Assembly (NCBI GenBank): GCA_028293265.1
Contig: JAQGPB010000389.1
Coordinates: 1-6,238, forward strand
Length of the DNA stretch: 6,238 nucleotides
Source of the DNA: Pedosphaera sp.
GTDB taxonomy: Bacteria > Verrucomicrobiota > Verrucomicrobiae > Limisphaerales > Pedosphaeraceae
Direction of reading: 5' to 3'
Of this stretch, positions 1-6,238 are shown one piece after another (the first letter of the stretch is position 1; the number at the start of each line of letters is the position of its first letter). The notes under the pieces are model-generated. The model worked only from the letters and a program-made list of their open reading frames with translations, ran no database searches and had not been told where the DNA came from. Made by a program: the position numbers and the translations under genes.

Positions 1-829
1 TGAGGGACTCGTAATTCGTCGCCCCACCGCCGCCAATAAAAGCGCCCACCACGCCTGGCGCCACAAAATTCACGGGCGAGCCGCCAATCACGTTCGGTGC
101 ACCGGTATTGGTGGCACCATAACCAAATCCCACCAGCAAACTCGATGGCCCGGCCGGTTCCATCCGCAGCGCGCGCAGGTTGTTCACGTGCAGTTCCAGC
201 GGCTGATTATCCGTCGTGCCCAAAAAATTCAATCCTGCCGTCGCGCCGCTGTTGCCCTTCAACTGCCAGAAGTTCGTCGCGCTCAGGCCATTCAACTGCG
301 ACGCGTTGACCCCTGTTACGTTTGCGCCATTGCCGGCAAAGGAAGTCGCCGCGACCGTTCCCGAGAAATTGGGGCTGCCCGGCAGGGAAGAGTTCAAAAC
401 CGTCCCGCCAATCTGCGCCGCCGGGACCGTGCCCGAAACATTGCTCGCCGTATCCGCGAAGATGGCGTATGGCGTGGGTGTCAGCGGTTGTCGCGGAAGC
501 AATGCAGTGAAAGCGCCGTTGCCATTCGTGCGCACCTGGATTTGCATCCAAAGCAACTGGCCGCTCCACGGCACGCTGCCGAAATCAAGCGTGGTCGTGA
601 ACAAACCATTGGTCACGCCGATGGCCAGGTTCGTTTCAGAGGCGCCGACCTGGCTGCCAGTTTGGGAATTGTTGAAAAGGGCAAACGTGAAATCAAAATT
701 GCCACTGGCAGAAGCCCCGCTGCTGTTCAGCCGCCCCTGATAAGTAAACGCCGTGCCCTGCGCAGCTAGATGGTTGATGCCCGCCATAAACGCGAGCACA
801 ATGAACAGACGTTGGAGTGTGGCCTTCAT
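1..829 (-). CDS. Secreted tail-fibre-like surface protein, N-terminal part (runs off the left edge)
   Basis: The frame is open from the ATG at 829-827 to the window edge, giving 276 residues with no stop, so the C-terminus is missing. Residues 1-24 form a signal peptide: basic start (MKATLQR), hydrophobic core (LFIVLAFMAGI), and a likely signal peptidase I site around LAAQ-G. A compact domain follows (about 26-128), beginning TAFTYQGRLNSSG and ending PLTPTPYAIFADTA. This arrangement recurs in large secreted proteins of Verrucomicrobiota, Planctomycetota and Acidobacteriota. From about 130 the sequence is low in charge and rich in G, A, N, T and S, with short beta-type repeats (GTVPAAQIGGTV, FSGTVAATSFAGNGANVTGV), as in trimeric fibre proteins. 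Such proteins often end in an S74-type self-cleaving chaperone domain, but that part lies outside the window, so this is inference. No Shine-Dalgarno sequence precedes the start, but a perfect TATAAT lies about 35 bases upstream. The gene is divergent from the gamma-glutamyltransferase gene. Its ligand and function are unknown. Confidence 0.82.
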   Translation of the reverse strand, partial: MKATLQRLFIVLAFMAGINHLAAQGTAFTYQGRLNSSGASASGNFDFTFALFNNSQTGSQVGASETNLAIGVTNGLFTTTLDFGSVPWSGQLLWMQIQVRTNGNGAFTALLPRQPLTPTPYAIFADTASNVSGTVPAAQIGGTVLNSSLPGSPNFSGTVAATSFAGNGANVTGVNASQLNGLSATNFWQLKGNSGATAGLNFLGTTDNQPLELHVNNLRALRMEPAGPSSLLVGFGYGATNTGAPNVIGGSPVNFVAPGVVGAFIGGGGATNYESL

Positions 830-862
830 ATAAGTTTTTAGTTAGGTTGCTTTAGGGAACTG

Positions 863-868
863 ATTATA
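863..868 (-). promoter_or_regulatory. Candidate -10 box (TATAAT) for the fibre-like gene
   Basis: On the minus strand 868-863 reads TATAAT, a perfect sigma-70 -10 hexamer. It would place the transcript start near 856 and give a leader of roughly 27 bases before the ATG at 829. No good -35 hexamer lies at the usual spacing (GCCCGG at 891-886). An A8 tract just upstream (881-874 on this strand) could act as a promoter-proximal A-tract. The call rests on the -10 match and its position. Confidence 0.4.
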
Positions 869-951
869 CCGCGTTTTTTTTACGTCCGGGCCGGGGAAAA
901 GGCAATTTCAATGTCTTCCGCGGGAGATTGCAATGATTGGAAACGATGCTT

Positions 952-978
952 TTGTTTTTACCAATGCCCTGCTATACC
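952..978 (+). promoter_or_regulatory. Candidate extended -10 promoter for the ggt gene
   Basis: TGC-TATACC at 970-978 resembles an extended -10 element. TTGTTT at 952-957 could serve as a weak -35 with a short 15-base spacer. Transcription would then start at about 985, next to the ATG at 986, giving a leaderless or nearly leaderless mRNA. That fits the lack of a Shine-Dalgarno sequence before 986. The hexamers are only partial matches, so the call is tentative. Confidence 0.25.
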
Positions 979-985
979 CTTGAAA

Positions 986-2725
986 ATGCGCGATCATAGG
1001 AAATCACTGCCGGCAGCTCTCTTCTGGCAAATGTTTGGAACGGCGCTCTTGCTGGTTGTTCTGAGCGGGTGCGCGACATCCCGGCATACAACTATGCCCT
1101 TGCGCACCGCGCCTGCCGCTTATGGCGAACACGGCATGGTGGCCAGCGTCCATCCCCGCGCCACGCAGGCAGGTTTGGATGTGCTCAAGCAGGGCGGCAA
1201 TGCCGTGGACGCAGCAGTCGCGGTGGCGTTGACGCTCGGCGTGGTGGACGGGCAAAACTCCGGCATCGGCGGCGGCTGTTTCATGCTCATCCATCGTGCG
1301 AATGGTTCGGTGATCGCCATTGATGGGCGCGAAATGGCTCCCGGCGCGGCGAGCCGCGACATGTTTGTTCGCGAGGGCAAGCCCGACACGGATCTCAGCC
1401 AAACCGGCGCGCTGGCCAGCGGAGTTCCTGGCGCATTGGCGGCGTATGATTACGCGCTGAAAAAATTTGGGCGAAAAAGCCTCAGGGAAATCATCCTGCC
1501 GGCGGCAGATGTTGCAGCAAATGGTTTTGTGGTGGACAAACATTATGCGGGACGCCTCAAGGCCGAGGAAAAAGACCTCGCAAAATTCCCTTCCTCACGG
1601 GCGGTTTATTTCAAGCCCGATGGACATCTATACGGAAAGGGCGACCTTTTCCTGCAACCCGATCTGGCCGGGACTTACCGCAACATAGCAGAGCAGGGGA
1701 CCGATTGGTTTTATCGCGGCCCGTTCGGCGCGGCCACGGAAACGTGGATGAAGGCAAACGGCGGCCTGATGACCGCCCAGGATTTGCGGAATTACCACAT
1801 CGTGCTCCGCGAACCCGTGTTCACGGATTATCGCGGTTTTCAGCTTATATCGTTTCCACCCCCCAGTTCCGGCGGCGTCCATGTGACCGAGATCCTGAAC
1901 ATCCTGGAAAATTTCGATTTGAAGCCGTTCGATGAAGCCACCCGCCTGCACGTGATTGCCGAGGCGATGAAGCTGGCCTTTGCCGACCGCGCCTACTGGC
2001 TGGGCGACCCGGATTTCGTGGATGTTCCCAGCGGATTGGTGGACAAAAAATATGCCGCCGGACTCGCGCGCAAAATTAATCTGCAACACGCCACGCCCGT
2101 GCCGGACCATGGTGTGCCGGAGGATTGGCGCAACAATTTGTTCAAGAAACACACCACCCATTTCTCCATCGCCGACGCCGGGGGAAACTGGGTCGCTTGC
2201 ACCGCCACCGTGAACACCGGCTTCGGCTCGAAAGTTGTGATTCCCGGCACTGGCGTGGTTATGAACAATGAGATGGACGATTTTTCCATTCAGCCCGGGA
2301 CGACCAATTACTTTGGCTTGATCGGCGCGCAAGCCAACGCCGTCGCGCCCGGCAAACGACCGCTTTCGAGCATGAGCCCGACCATCGTGCTGAAAAACCG
2401 CCAGCCGATTCTGGCCCTGGGCGCCGCCGGCGGCCCGACGATCATTTCCCAAGTCGCGCTTGCGCTGATTGACATCCTCGATCTCGATATGTCTCCCGAA
2501 GCAGCCATCGCCCAGCCGCGCCTGCACCACCAATGGTTCCCCGACCTGGTGGCGGTTGAAAAAGACCTGCCAAAGGCATTGCAAAAATCGCTGGCAGAGC
2601 GGGGCCATAAAATCGAACTGCGCAAAAGCATTGGCGTGACCCAGATTGTCGGACGAACTTCCGACGGCAAGCAGTTCGTTGGCGTCGCCGATCCACGGGC
2701 AGGAGGTAAAGCCGCCGGATGGTAA
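986..2725 (+). CDS. ggt: Gamma-glutamyltransferase (glutathione hydrolase), lipoprotein form
   Basis: This enzyme cleaves or transfers the gamma-glutamyl group of glutathione and other gamma-glutamyl compounds. The precursor cuts itself into a large and a small subunit. With the start at 986 it is 579 residues long, close to the 580 of the E. coli enzyme as I recall it. The nucleophile would be T390 in HTTHFS, giving a small subunit of 190 residues. Other expected residues are present: R115 in DGREMAP, T408 and N410 in TATVN, D432 in NNEMDDFS, S461/S462 in KRPLSSMSPT, and the GG of GAAGGP. The lid-loop region (IQPGTTNYFGLIG) is also present. The N-terminus (MRDHRK, hydrophobic stretch, LSGC with C29) is a lipoprotein signal, and Ala at +2 favours the outer membrane. 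A start at 911 has a better Shine-Dalgarno-like AAGG but adds 25 residues before the signal, so 986 is preferred. It is the first of three co-oriented genes. Function is near certain; substrate and exact start are less so. Confidence 0.96.
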   Translation: MRDHRKSLPAALFWQMFGTALLLVVLSGCATSRHTTMPLRTAPAAYGEHGMVASVHPRATQAGLDVLKQGGNAVDAAVAVALTLGVVDGQNSGIGGGCFMLIHRANGSVIAIDGREMAPGAASRDMFVREGKPDTDLSQTGALASGVPGALAAYDYALKKFGRKSLREIILPAADVAANGFVVDKHYAGRLKAEEKDLAKFPSSRAVYFKPDGHLYGKGDLFLQPDLAGTYRNIAEQGTDWFYRGPFGAATETWMKANGGLMTAQDLRNYHIVLREPVFTDYRGFQLISFPPPSSGGVHVTEILNILENFDLKPFDEATRLHVIAEAMKLAFADRAYWLGDPDFVDVPSGLVDKKYAAGLARKINLQHATPVPDHGVPEDWRNNLFKKHTTHFSIADAGGNWVACTATVNTGFGSKVVIPGTGVVMNNEMDDFSIQPGTTNYFGLIGAQANAVAPGKRPLSSMSPTIVLKNRQPILALGAAGGPTIISQVALALIDILDLDMSPEAAIAQPRLHHQWFPDLVAVEKDLPKALQKSLAERGHKIELRKSIGVTQIVGRTSDGKQFVGVADPRAGGKAAGW

Positions 2726-2785
2726 GGAGAATCTGACGTTTGGTTGGACCTGCAAATACTGGCCATCCAGCCAGGCAAGCATGAT

Positions 2786-4402
2786 ATGAATCGCAAAACC
2801 CTAGCCATCAGTTCGGCGCAAATTTTCTTGATTTTGTGTGCCATAACCATGGGAGCCATGATCGAGATGTCCTGGCTCGGCGTCGCGGGATTGGCTCTTG
2901 TGGGTTTTGCCGCCTTGGTCGCAAAATTTTGGAAATGGAGCACTGCCACTGCTTGGGTTGGCAGCCTGCTGGTTCCCGCCAGCTTTCTCCTCGCAAATAA
3001 AACGATCACTTGGGACAGCTATTACTCATTGCCGGCGTGGCTGATGGCCGCCGTCATTTTCGCCGCGGCCCATGGGCTTTCTCCCGGCACGCCAGGGACG
3101 AACTGGAGAAGGCTGGTTTTGGTCTGGGGATTTCTCGGCAGCTTTGTCTGGCTCGCAAGTTCGTATGCGCAAAATCAACCTGTGGGGTTTTGCGTCGGAC
3201 TGTTTTCGAGCGTGGTCTGGCTGGTTCTCTGCCGGGTGTGGTTTCGTCCCGGCGCAATCGGCATTCAAGCCTTGAACACATTGATTCTGCTGTTTATCGG
3301 CCTGCCGGCGGTGGATTTTGGCCTGCGGCTCCATTCTCTCTCGGACATCAATTCCAAGCCGGAAAATTATTATTCCTATGAAGCTGCGCAAAAACATCCC
3401 GCCGCGTATGCGTTTTGGACGCGTTATATTGACGAACAGTGGCGGAAGGTTGGCGCGGCAATTTTCGAACCGGCGCCTGAATGTGATCCGCCTTTTCGCG
3501 TTAAGCCCGGCAGCCAGGTATTCTTTTTCAAGAGTCCAATTTCGATCAATCGCCTTGGATTCCGCGGCAGGGAGATTTCTCTGGCGAGGGGCGATGCCTA
3601 TCGCATTGTCGCGCTGGGTGAATCCACGACCTTCGGCGCCACCTTGAAACGGGACGACCGCCCCTGGCCGGAATTGCTCGAGCAGATGATTCACGAACGG
3701 TTGAAAACGCGTCGCCCGGTGGAGGTCATCAACGCGGGCGTTCCCAGCTTCAATCTCGAGACCAATCTTCGCCGCCTGCCGGACGAGGTCCTGCCGGTGA
3801 AACCGGACATGATCATTTCCTACCACGGTTATAATGGCTTCAAATTCATTGATGGCGCGCTGCCGCCGGCCCATGGCAAGGCACCGCCCGTTTACCACGA
3901 TCGCCCGTTGAAATTGCTTGGCGACCTTGAATACGGAGTCAAGCTGATGCGTTACAAAAAAAGGCTGGTTGCCAGCATCGCTCCCGCTCCTCCGGGCATC
4001 GCCCCGCCCATGGAAACCCGCTATGCCCGCGACTACCGCGAGTTGAGCCAGGTCGCGCGCACGAACGGCATCCGGCTGGTCGTCGCGAACTATTCAATGG
4101 CCGTCAATGGCGGCAGCGACCATCGCCTCACTGAGTTTTTTCGGAGGGCATACCCGCAGGTGTACGCGCAAATCCGGGCCAACGCCGTTCATTCCGCGAT
4201 CGTCCGGCAGTTGGCGGCAGAGAACCCGGAGATCTGCCTGATTGATACCCATCAGCACCTGGATGGCGAGCATGACAAATTCATTGACCTCGTTCACCTG
4301 ACCCAACCCGGACGCCAGCAGATCGCCGAAACCATCTTCGCCGGCATTAAAAAAATATTGGAGCAGGATCTTTCAACTGCCGATGCAACGCACTCCCAGT
4401 GA
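2786..4402 (+). CDS. Seven-helix membrane protein with periplasmic SGNH/GDSL hydrolase domain
   Basis: The 538-residue product has two parts. Residues 1-180 contain about seven hydrophobic segments (roughly 8-26, 30-46, 54-71, 82-97, 109-127, 133-150, 159-178). Positive charges at the N-terminus (NRK), at KFWK (47-50), at RR (108-109) and at R150/R154 mark the cytoplasmic side, which places the C-terminal domain in the periplasm. After a linker, residues 258-535 look like an SGNH hydrolase: block I GEST with candidate nucleophile S280, block II NAG (G318), block III YHGYNG (N350), and block V DLVH with D501 and H504. Such domains are esterases or acyltransferases that act on esters, sugars or polysaccharides. 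This substrate is unknown, and O-acetyl handling of envelope glycans is only a guess. An in-frame TTG at 2744 would add 14 polar residues; the ATG at 2786 starts directly with the positive n-region and is preferred. The gene begins 60 bases after ggt, so co-transcription is plausible. Confidence 0.88.
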   Translation: MNRKTLAISSAQIFLILCAITMGAMIEMSWLGVAGLALVGFAALVAKFWKWSTATAWVGSLLVPASFLLANKTITWDSYYSLPAWLMAAVIFAAAHGLSPGTPGTNWRRLVLVWGFLGSFVWLASSYAQNQPVGFCVGLFSSVVWLVLCRVWFRPGAIGIQALNTLILLFIGLPAVDFGLRLHSLSDINSKPENYYSYEAAQKHPAAYAFWTRYIDEQWRKVGAAIFEPAPECDPPFRVKPGSQVFFFKSPISINRLGFRGREISLARGDAYRIVALGESTTFGATLKRDDRPWPELLEQMIHERLKTRRPVEVINAGVPSFNLETNLRRLPDEVLPVKPDMIISYHGYNGFKFIDGALPPAHGKAPPVYHDRPLKLLGDLEYGVKLMRYKKRLVASIAPAPPGIAPPMETRYARDYRELSQVARTNGIRLVVANYSMAVNGGSDHRLTEFFRRAYPQVYAQIRANAVHSAIVRQLAAENPEICLIDTHQHLDGEHDKFIDLVHLTQPGRQQIAETIFAGIKKILEQDLSTADATHSQ

Positions 4403-4422
4403 GCCTCAAAACCGCTTCAGCA

Positions 4423-4452
4423 TTGTTTTAATTTTAAATACACGATAACAAT
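4423..4452 (+). promoter_or_regulatory. AT-rich tract, possible weak promoter upstream of the third gene
   Basis: The 56-base gap before the ATG at 4459 contains a strikingly AT-rich stretch (TTGTTTTAATTTTAAATA from 4423) in otherwise GC-rich DNA. TTAAAT at 4434-4439 matches four of six -10 positions, and TAACAA at 4446-4451 lies 17 bases after TTGTTT. None is convincing alone. The tract could give the third gene its own promoter inside the run, or be simple spacer. No hairpin typical of an intrinsic terminator for the preceding gene is visible here. Confidence 0.22.
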
Positions 4453-4458
4453 ACGCGC

Positions 4459-5292
4459 ATGAAACCCCTTCTCTTCAAGGTTGCCATGTCAACGCTCGCA
4501 TTTTTGCTGCTGGCCTCGCTTAAACCCTCCGCATTGGCCGCCGATTCGTCCGCTCCGAAAAAGCCCGTTTTGCTTTACAGCCGTTATTTTAACGCGGCGG
4601 GCGAATCACGCTATCTGCCTGACGGCAATTACAGGCAAATTCTTGACCATCTGCGCACTGAATTCGATGTCCGGGTCCACAGCCAGCCGCTCAATGCCGA
4701 TACGCTCGCGGATGTAAATGTCGTGCTCGTCGCCAATCCAAGCGACAAGGCTGCCGGGACCAATCCACCGCCGCCGCATGTTTCTCCGGCGGACATCGCG
4801 GCCCTCACACATTTTGTTCAAGCGGGCGGCGGATTCATCGTCATGGGCAATCAGGAAAATCACAATCTCGAAACGCGCGACATGAACCAGCTTCTGTTGC
4901 GCTTCGGTTTGCAATTCACCAATCTTTATACTGACGCGAAAAGACTGGTATTGCCCCGGGAGACGCCGCTCATCGGCGGATTGCGTTGGGCTTATTATAC
5001 CGGCGACCTCGTGCTCATCACGCCCAGCCATCCCGCCAAACCGCGCCCGCTTATTCTCAATGACCTTGCGCAAAAACCGCTCGGCGGTCCGCGTGATACG
5101 CCGGGCGCGCTGCTGGCCATTGCCGACCCGGGCCGGGGGCATGTGGCTGTCGTCACCGATGCCGGATGGCTTTCCAATGATGCGCTGAGCGGCAAAGGCA
5201 TTGGCAACGTGGCCATCACGGAACACGACAACTGGGAAATCTTCCGTCGCCTTGCGCGCTGGGCCGCCGGTGAACGGCCTATTGCTGAATGA
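4459..5292 (+). CDS. Secreted GATase-like fold protein without a catalytic cysteine
   Basis: The 277-residue product starts with a signal peptide (basic KPLLFK, hydrophobic STLAFLLLASL, signal peptidase I site near SALA-A at residue 27), so it is probably periplasmic. The mature part looks like the glutamine-amidotransferase-like alpha/beta fold seen in DUF4350/ThuA-type proteins. It begins with a strand PVLLYSRYFN (36-45), followed by a helix YRQILDHL, a strand VNVVLVANP, and ALTHFVQAGGGFIVMGNQE (about 115-133). The end, GRGHVAVVTDAGWLSNDAL (225-243) then DNWEIFRRLARWAAG (257-271), resembles the usual closing block of such domains. The position where class I amidotransferases carry the nucleophilic Cys reads VMGNQE, and the whole protein has no cysteine. 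It is therefore unlikely to be an amidotransferase and more likely binds or senses a ligand. No Shine-Dalgarno sequence is seen. Its 3' end overlaps the opposing gene by 14 bp. Fold assignment is moderate; role is unknown. Confidence 0.85.
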   Translation: MKPLLFKVAMSTLAFLLLASLKPSALAADSSAPKKPVLLYSRYFNAAGESRYLPDGNYRQILDHLRTEFDVRVHSQPLNADTLADVNVVLVANPSDKAAGTNPPPPHVSPADIAALTHFVQAGGGFIVMGNQENHNLETRDMNQLLLRFGLQFTNLYTDAKRLVLPRETPLIGGLRWAYYTGDLVLITPSHPAKPRPLILNDLAQKPLGGPRDTPGALLAIADPGRGHVAVVTDAGWLSNDALSGKGIGNVAITEHDNWEIFRRLARWAAGERPIAE

Positions 5293-6238
5293 CGCGGTAG
5301 AAACGATAAGGGAAACTGGCCGCGTTCGTGTCGAAGAGGTTGAACGTGCTCGCGGGGGCCACATTGGTGCTGAGCGAAACCCAGGTGGTGAGGTCGGTGC
5401 TGGCTTGGAGCACATAAGTATTGCCGGTCACGCCGGAAAAACTGAGTTGAAATTGCTGGTTGGAGAGCAGGGTGCCGGAGGTGAAATAAAGCGGTGCGAC
5501 CGTGAACACGGCATTGGCGGCGACACTATTGTTGGGACCTGATGCAAACGCATTCGCGCTGAGCGTCAGGCTGTTCGTAATGCGCAGCGGAGTCGAGTAG
5601 AGCAGGGAATTGGTCGTTGGCAGCGTGCCATCCAGCGTGTAGTAAAGCGCGGCATTGGTGTTGGGCGATTGCAACGTGACGTCCACATATGGCGCAAAGG
5701 TGCCGCCATTCGGGCTGATCGTCGGCGGAGCCAAGGCCGGCGTACCGGGCAGGCTGTTGATCCAATCGGTGATCACCTGCACGGCGTTGGTATCAATCAG
5801 ATTGCGCGCCAGGTTCGGCATTTTTATGGCCGGAGTACTGGTGTTCATACGATACCACAACTCCGACCGCCAGATGTCCTGGGGTTTGACCACGCAGGCA
5901 TTATCATATCCGAGGTTAAACGCCGCCGGATAATTGGTGATTTTCTGATTGGCCAGCGGCGTGTCGTAGCGCGCGTCAAAAGTGATGCCCGTGCCGCCGG
6001 GCTGATGGCATTGCGCGCAGTTGGCGTCCAGATAGGAACGGGCGCGTTCCTGCAGCGAGGCGTTCAGATTGGTGAGCGCCGAGAGTTGGGAATAATTGGA
6101 AATGCCCGCCTCGTTGATGGCCGGGTTGAAAAGCCCGAGGCGGTTTAAGGTGCGAAGCTGGTTGTCCGTGTTGCCAGTGGCGGGATAGGTGAAGTTGCCG
6201 TTGAGCTGCCGCGTATTGAGGCCCAAAACATAATTGGC
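5279..6238 (-). CDS. Secreted c-type cytochrome (TIGR03806-like) with chitobiase-C-type domain, C-terminal part
   Basis: The frame is open from the right edge to the TAG at 5281-5279, giving the last 319 residues of a larger protein; the start lies outside. The visible part begins ANYVLGLNTRQLN, a phrase I associate with the TIGR03806 (HNE_0200) family of exported cytochrome-like proteins. A haem-binding site CAQCH (residues 74-78 of the visible part) follows YLDAN, and MNTSTPAIKMP further on offers a likely axial Met (about 140). So at least one c-type haem is expected and the protein should be periplasmic or outside the cell. After a PALAPPTISPNGG linker, about residues 171-247 resemble the Fn3_assoc/CHB_HEX_C domain (YYTLDGTLPTTNSLLYSTPL, then a strand-rich end). 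The last 60 residues (VTGNTYVLQASTDLTTW ... PYRFYRVIQQ) match a beta-rich tail common in secreted Verrucomicrobiota proteins. Electron-transfer partner and substrate are unknown. Its end overlaps the convergent neighbour. Confidence 0.88.
   Translation of the reverse strand, partial: ANYVLGLNTRQLNGNFTYPATGNTDNQLRTLNRLGLFNPAINEAGISNYSQLSALTNLNASLQERARSYLDANCAQCHQPGGTGITFDARYDTPLANQKITNYPAAFNLGYDNACVVKPQDIWRSELWYRMNTSTPAIKMPNLARNLIDTNAVQVITDWINSLPGTPALAPPTISPNGGTFAPYVDVTLQSPNTNAALYYTLDGTLPTTNSLLYSTPLRITNSLTLSANAFASGPNNSVAANAVFTVAPLYFTSGTLLSNQQFQLSFSGVTGNTYVLQASTDLTTWVSLSTNVAPASTFNLFDTNAASFPYRFYRVIQQ

Noticed and set aside
188..769. 193-codon plus-strand frame opposite the fibre-like gene.
   Set aside because: The minus-strand frame has a signal peptide and family-like sequence, while this one is Arg-rich and featureless.
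874..881. T8 tract as an intrinsic terminator.
   Set aside because: No stable hairpin precedes it on either strand, and it lies between divergent starts, not at a gene end.
2759..2774. Inverted repeat CTGGC-catcca-GCCAG just upstream of the SGNH gene.
   Set aside because: The stem is only 5 bp and no T tract follows, so it is not a terminator; a regulatory hairpin is possible but unsupported.
1628..2782. Long open frame (384 codons) on the minus strand antisense to ggt.
   Set aside because: It lies almost wholly inside the ggt coding region, its product resembles no family I know, and GC-rich codon use commonly creates such shadow frames.
2744..2788. TTG at 2744 as start of the SGNH gene.
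   Set aside because: AAGGAG upstream is about 14 bases away, too far for a good ribosome site, and the extra 14 residues precede the natural positively charged n-region at the ATG 2786.
3026..3898. 290-codon minus-strand frame inside the SGNH gene.
   Set aside because: It is antisense to a gene with clear motifs, the product is rich in R, P, Q and H as in shadow frames, and it has no recognisable domain.
4606..5415. 269-codon minus-strand frame antisense to the GATase-like gene.
   Set aside because: It overlaps two well-supported genes and has no signal peptide or domain.

Overview
The window looks like chromosomal DNA of a free-living Gram-negative bacterium, most likely a member of Verrucomicrobiota (Pedosphaera/Limisphaera-like). 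The clues are the moderately GC-rich coding sequence, start codons without clear Shine-Dalgarno sequences, and two kinds of secreted protein common in that phylum. One is a long repetitive surface protein that begins 'TAFTYQGRLNSSG'. The other is a cytochrome c protein ending in a 'YVLQASTDLTTW...PYRFYRVIQQ' tail. The assignment is by recognition, not by search.

Layout: five protein genes fill almost the whole window, and the longest stretch without a gene is about 156 bases. At the left edge (1-829, minus strand) is the N-terminal part of a secreted surface/tail-fibre-like protein that runs out of the window. A divergent promoter region (830-985) separates it from three plus-strand genes in a row. 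These are a lipoprotein gamma-glutamyltransferase (986-2725), a seven-helix membrane protein with a C-terminal SGNH/GDSL hydrolase domain (2786-4402), and a secreted protein with a glutamine-amidotransferase-like fold and no cysteine (4459-5292). The gaps between them are 60 and 56 bases, so they may be co-transcribed. The right edge (5279-6238, minus strand) holds the C-terminal part of a secreted c-type cytochrome with a chitobiase-C-terminal-type domain. Its last codons overlap the last codons of the preceding gene tail to tail by 14 bp.

Functional picture: all five products appear to be exported or embedded in the envelope. The gamma-glutamyltransferase keeps every catalytic residue I can check and should process glutathione or other gamma-glutamyl compounds at the membrane surface. 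The SGNH protein has a topology that puts its hydrolase/acyltransferase domain on the same periplasmic side. The third protein has a signal peptide and looks like a non-catalytic binding or sensing protein. Whether the three form one pathway cannot be decided from the sequence. I see no tRNA, rRNA, CRISPR array, insertion sequence or clear intrinsic terminator.
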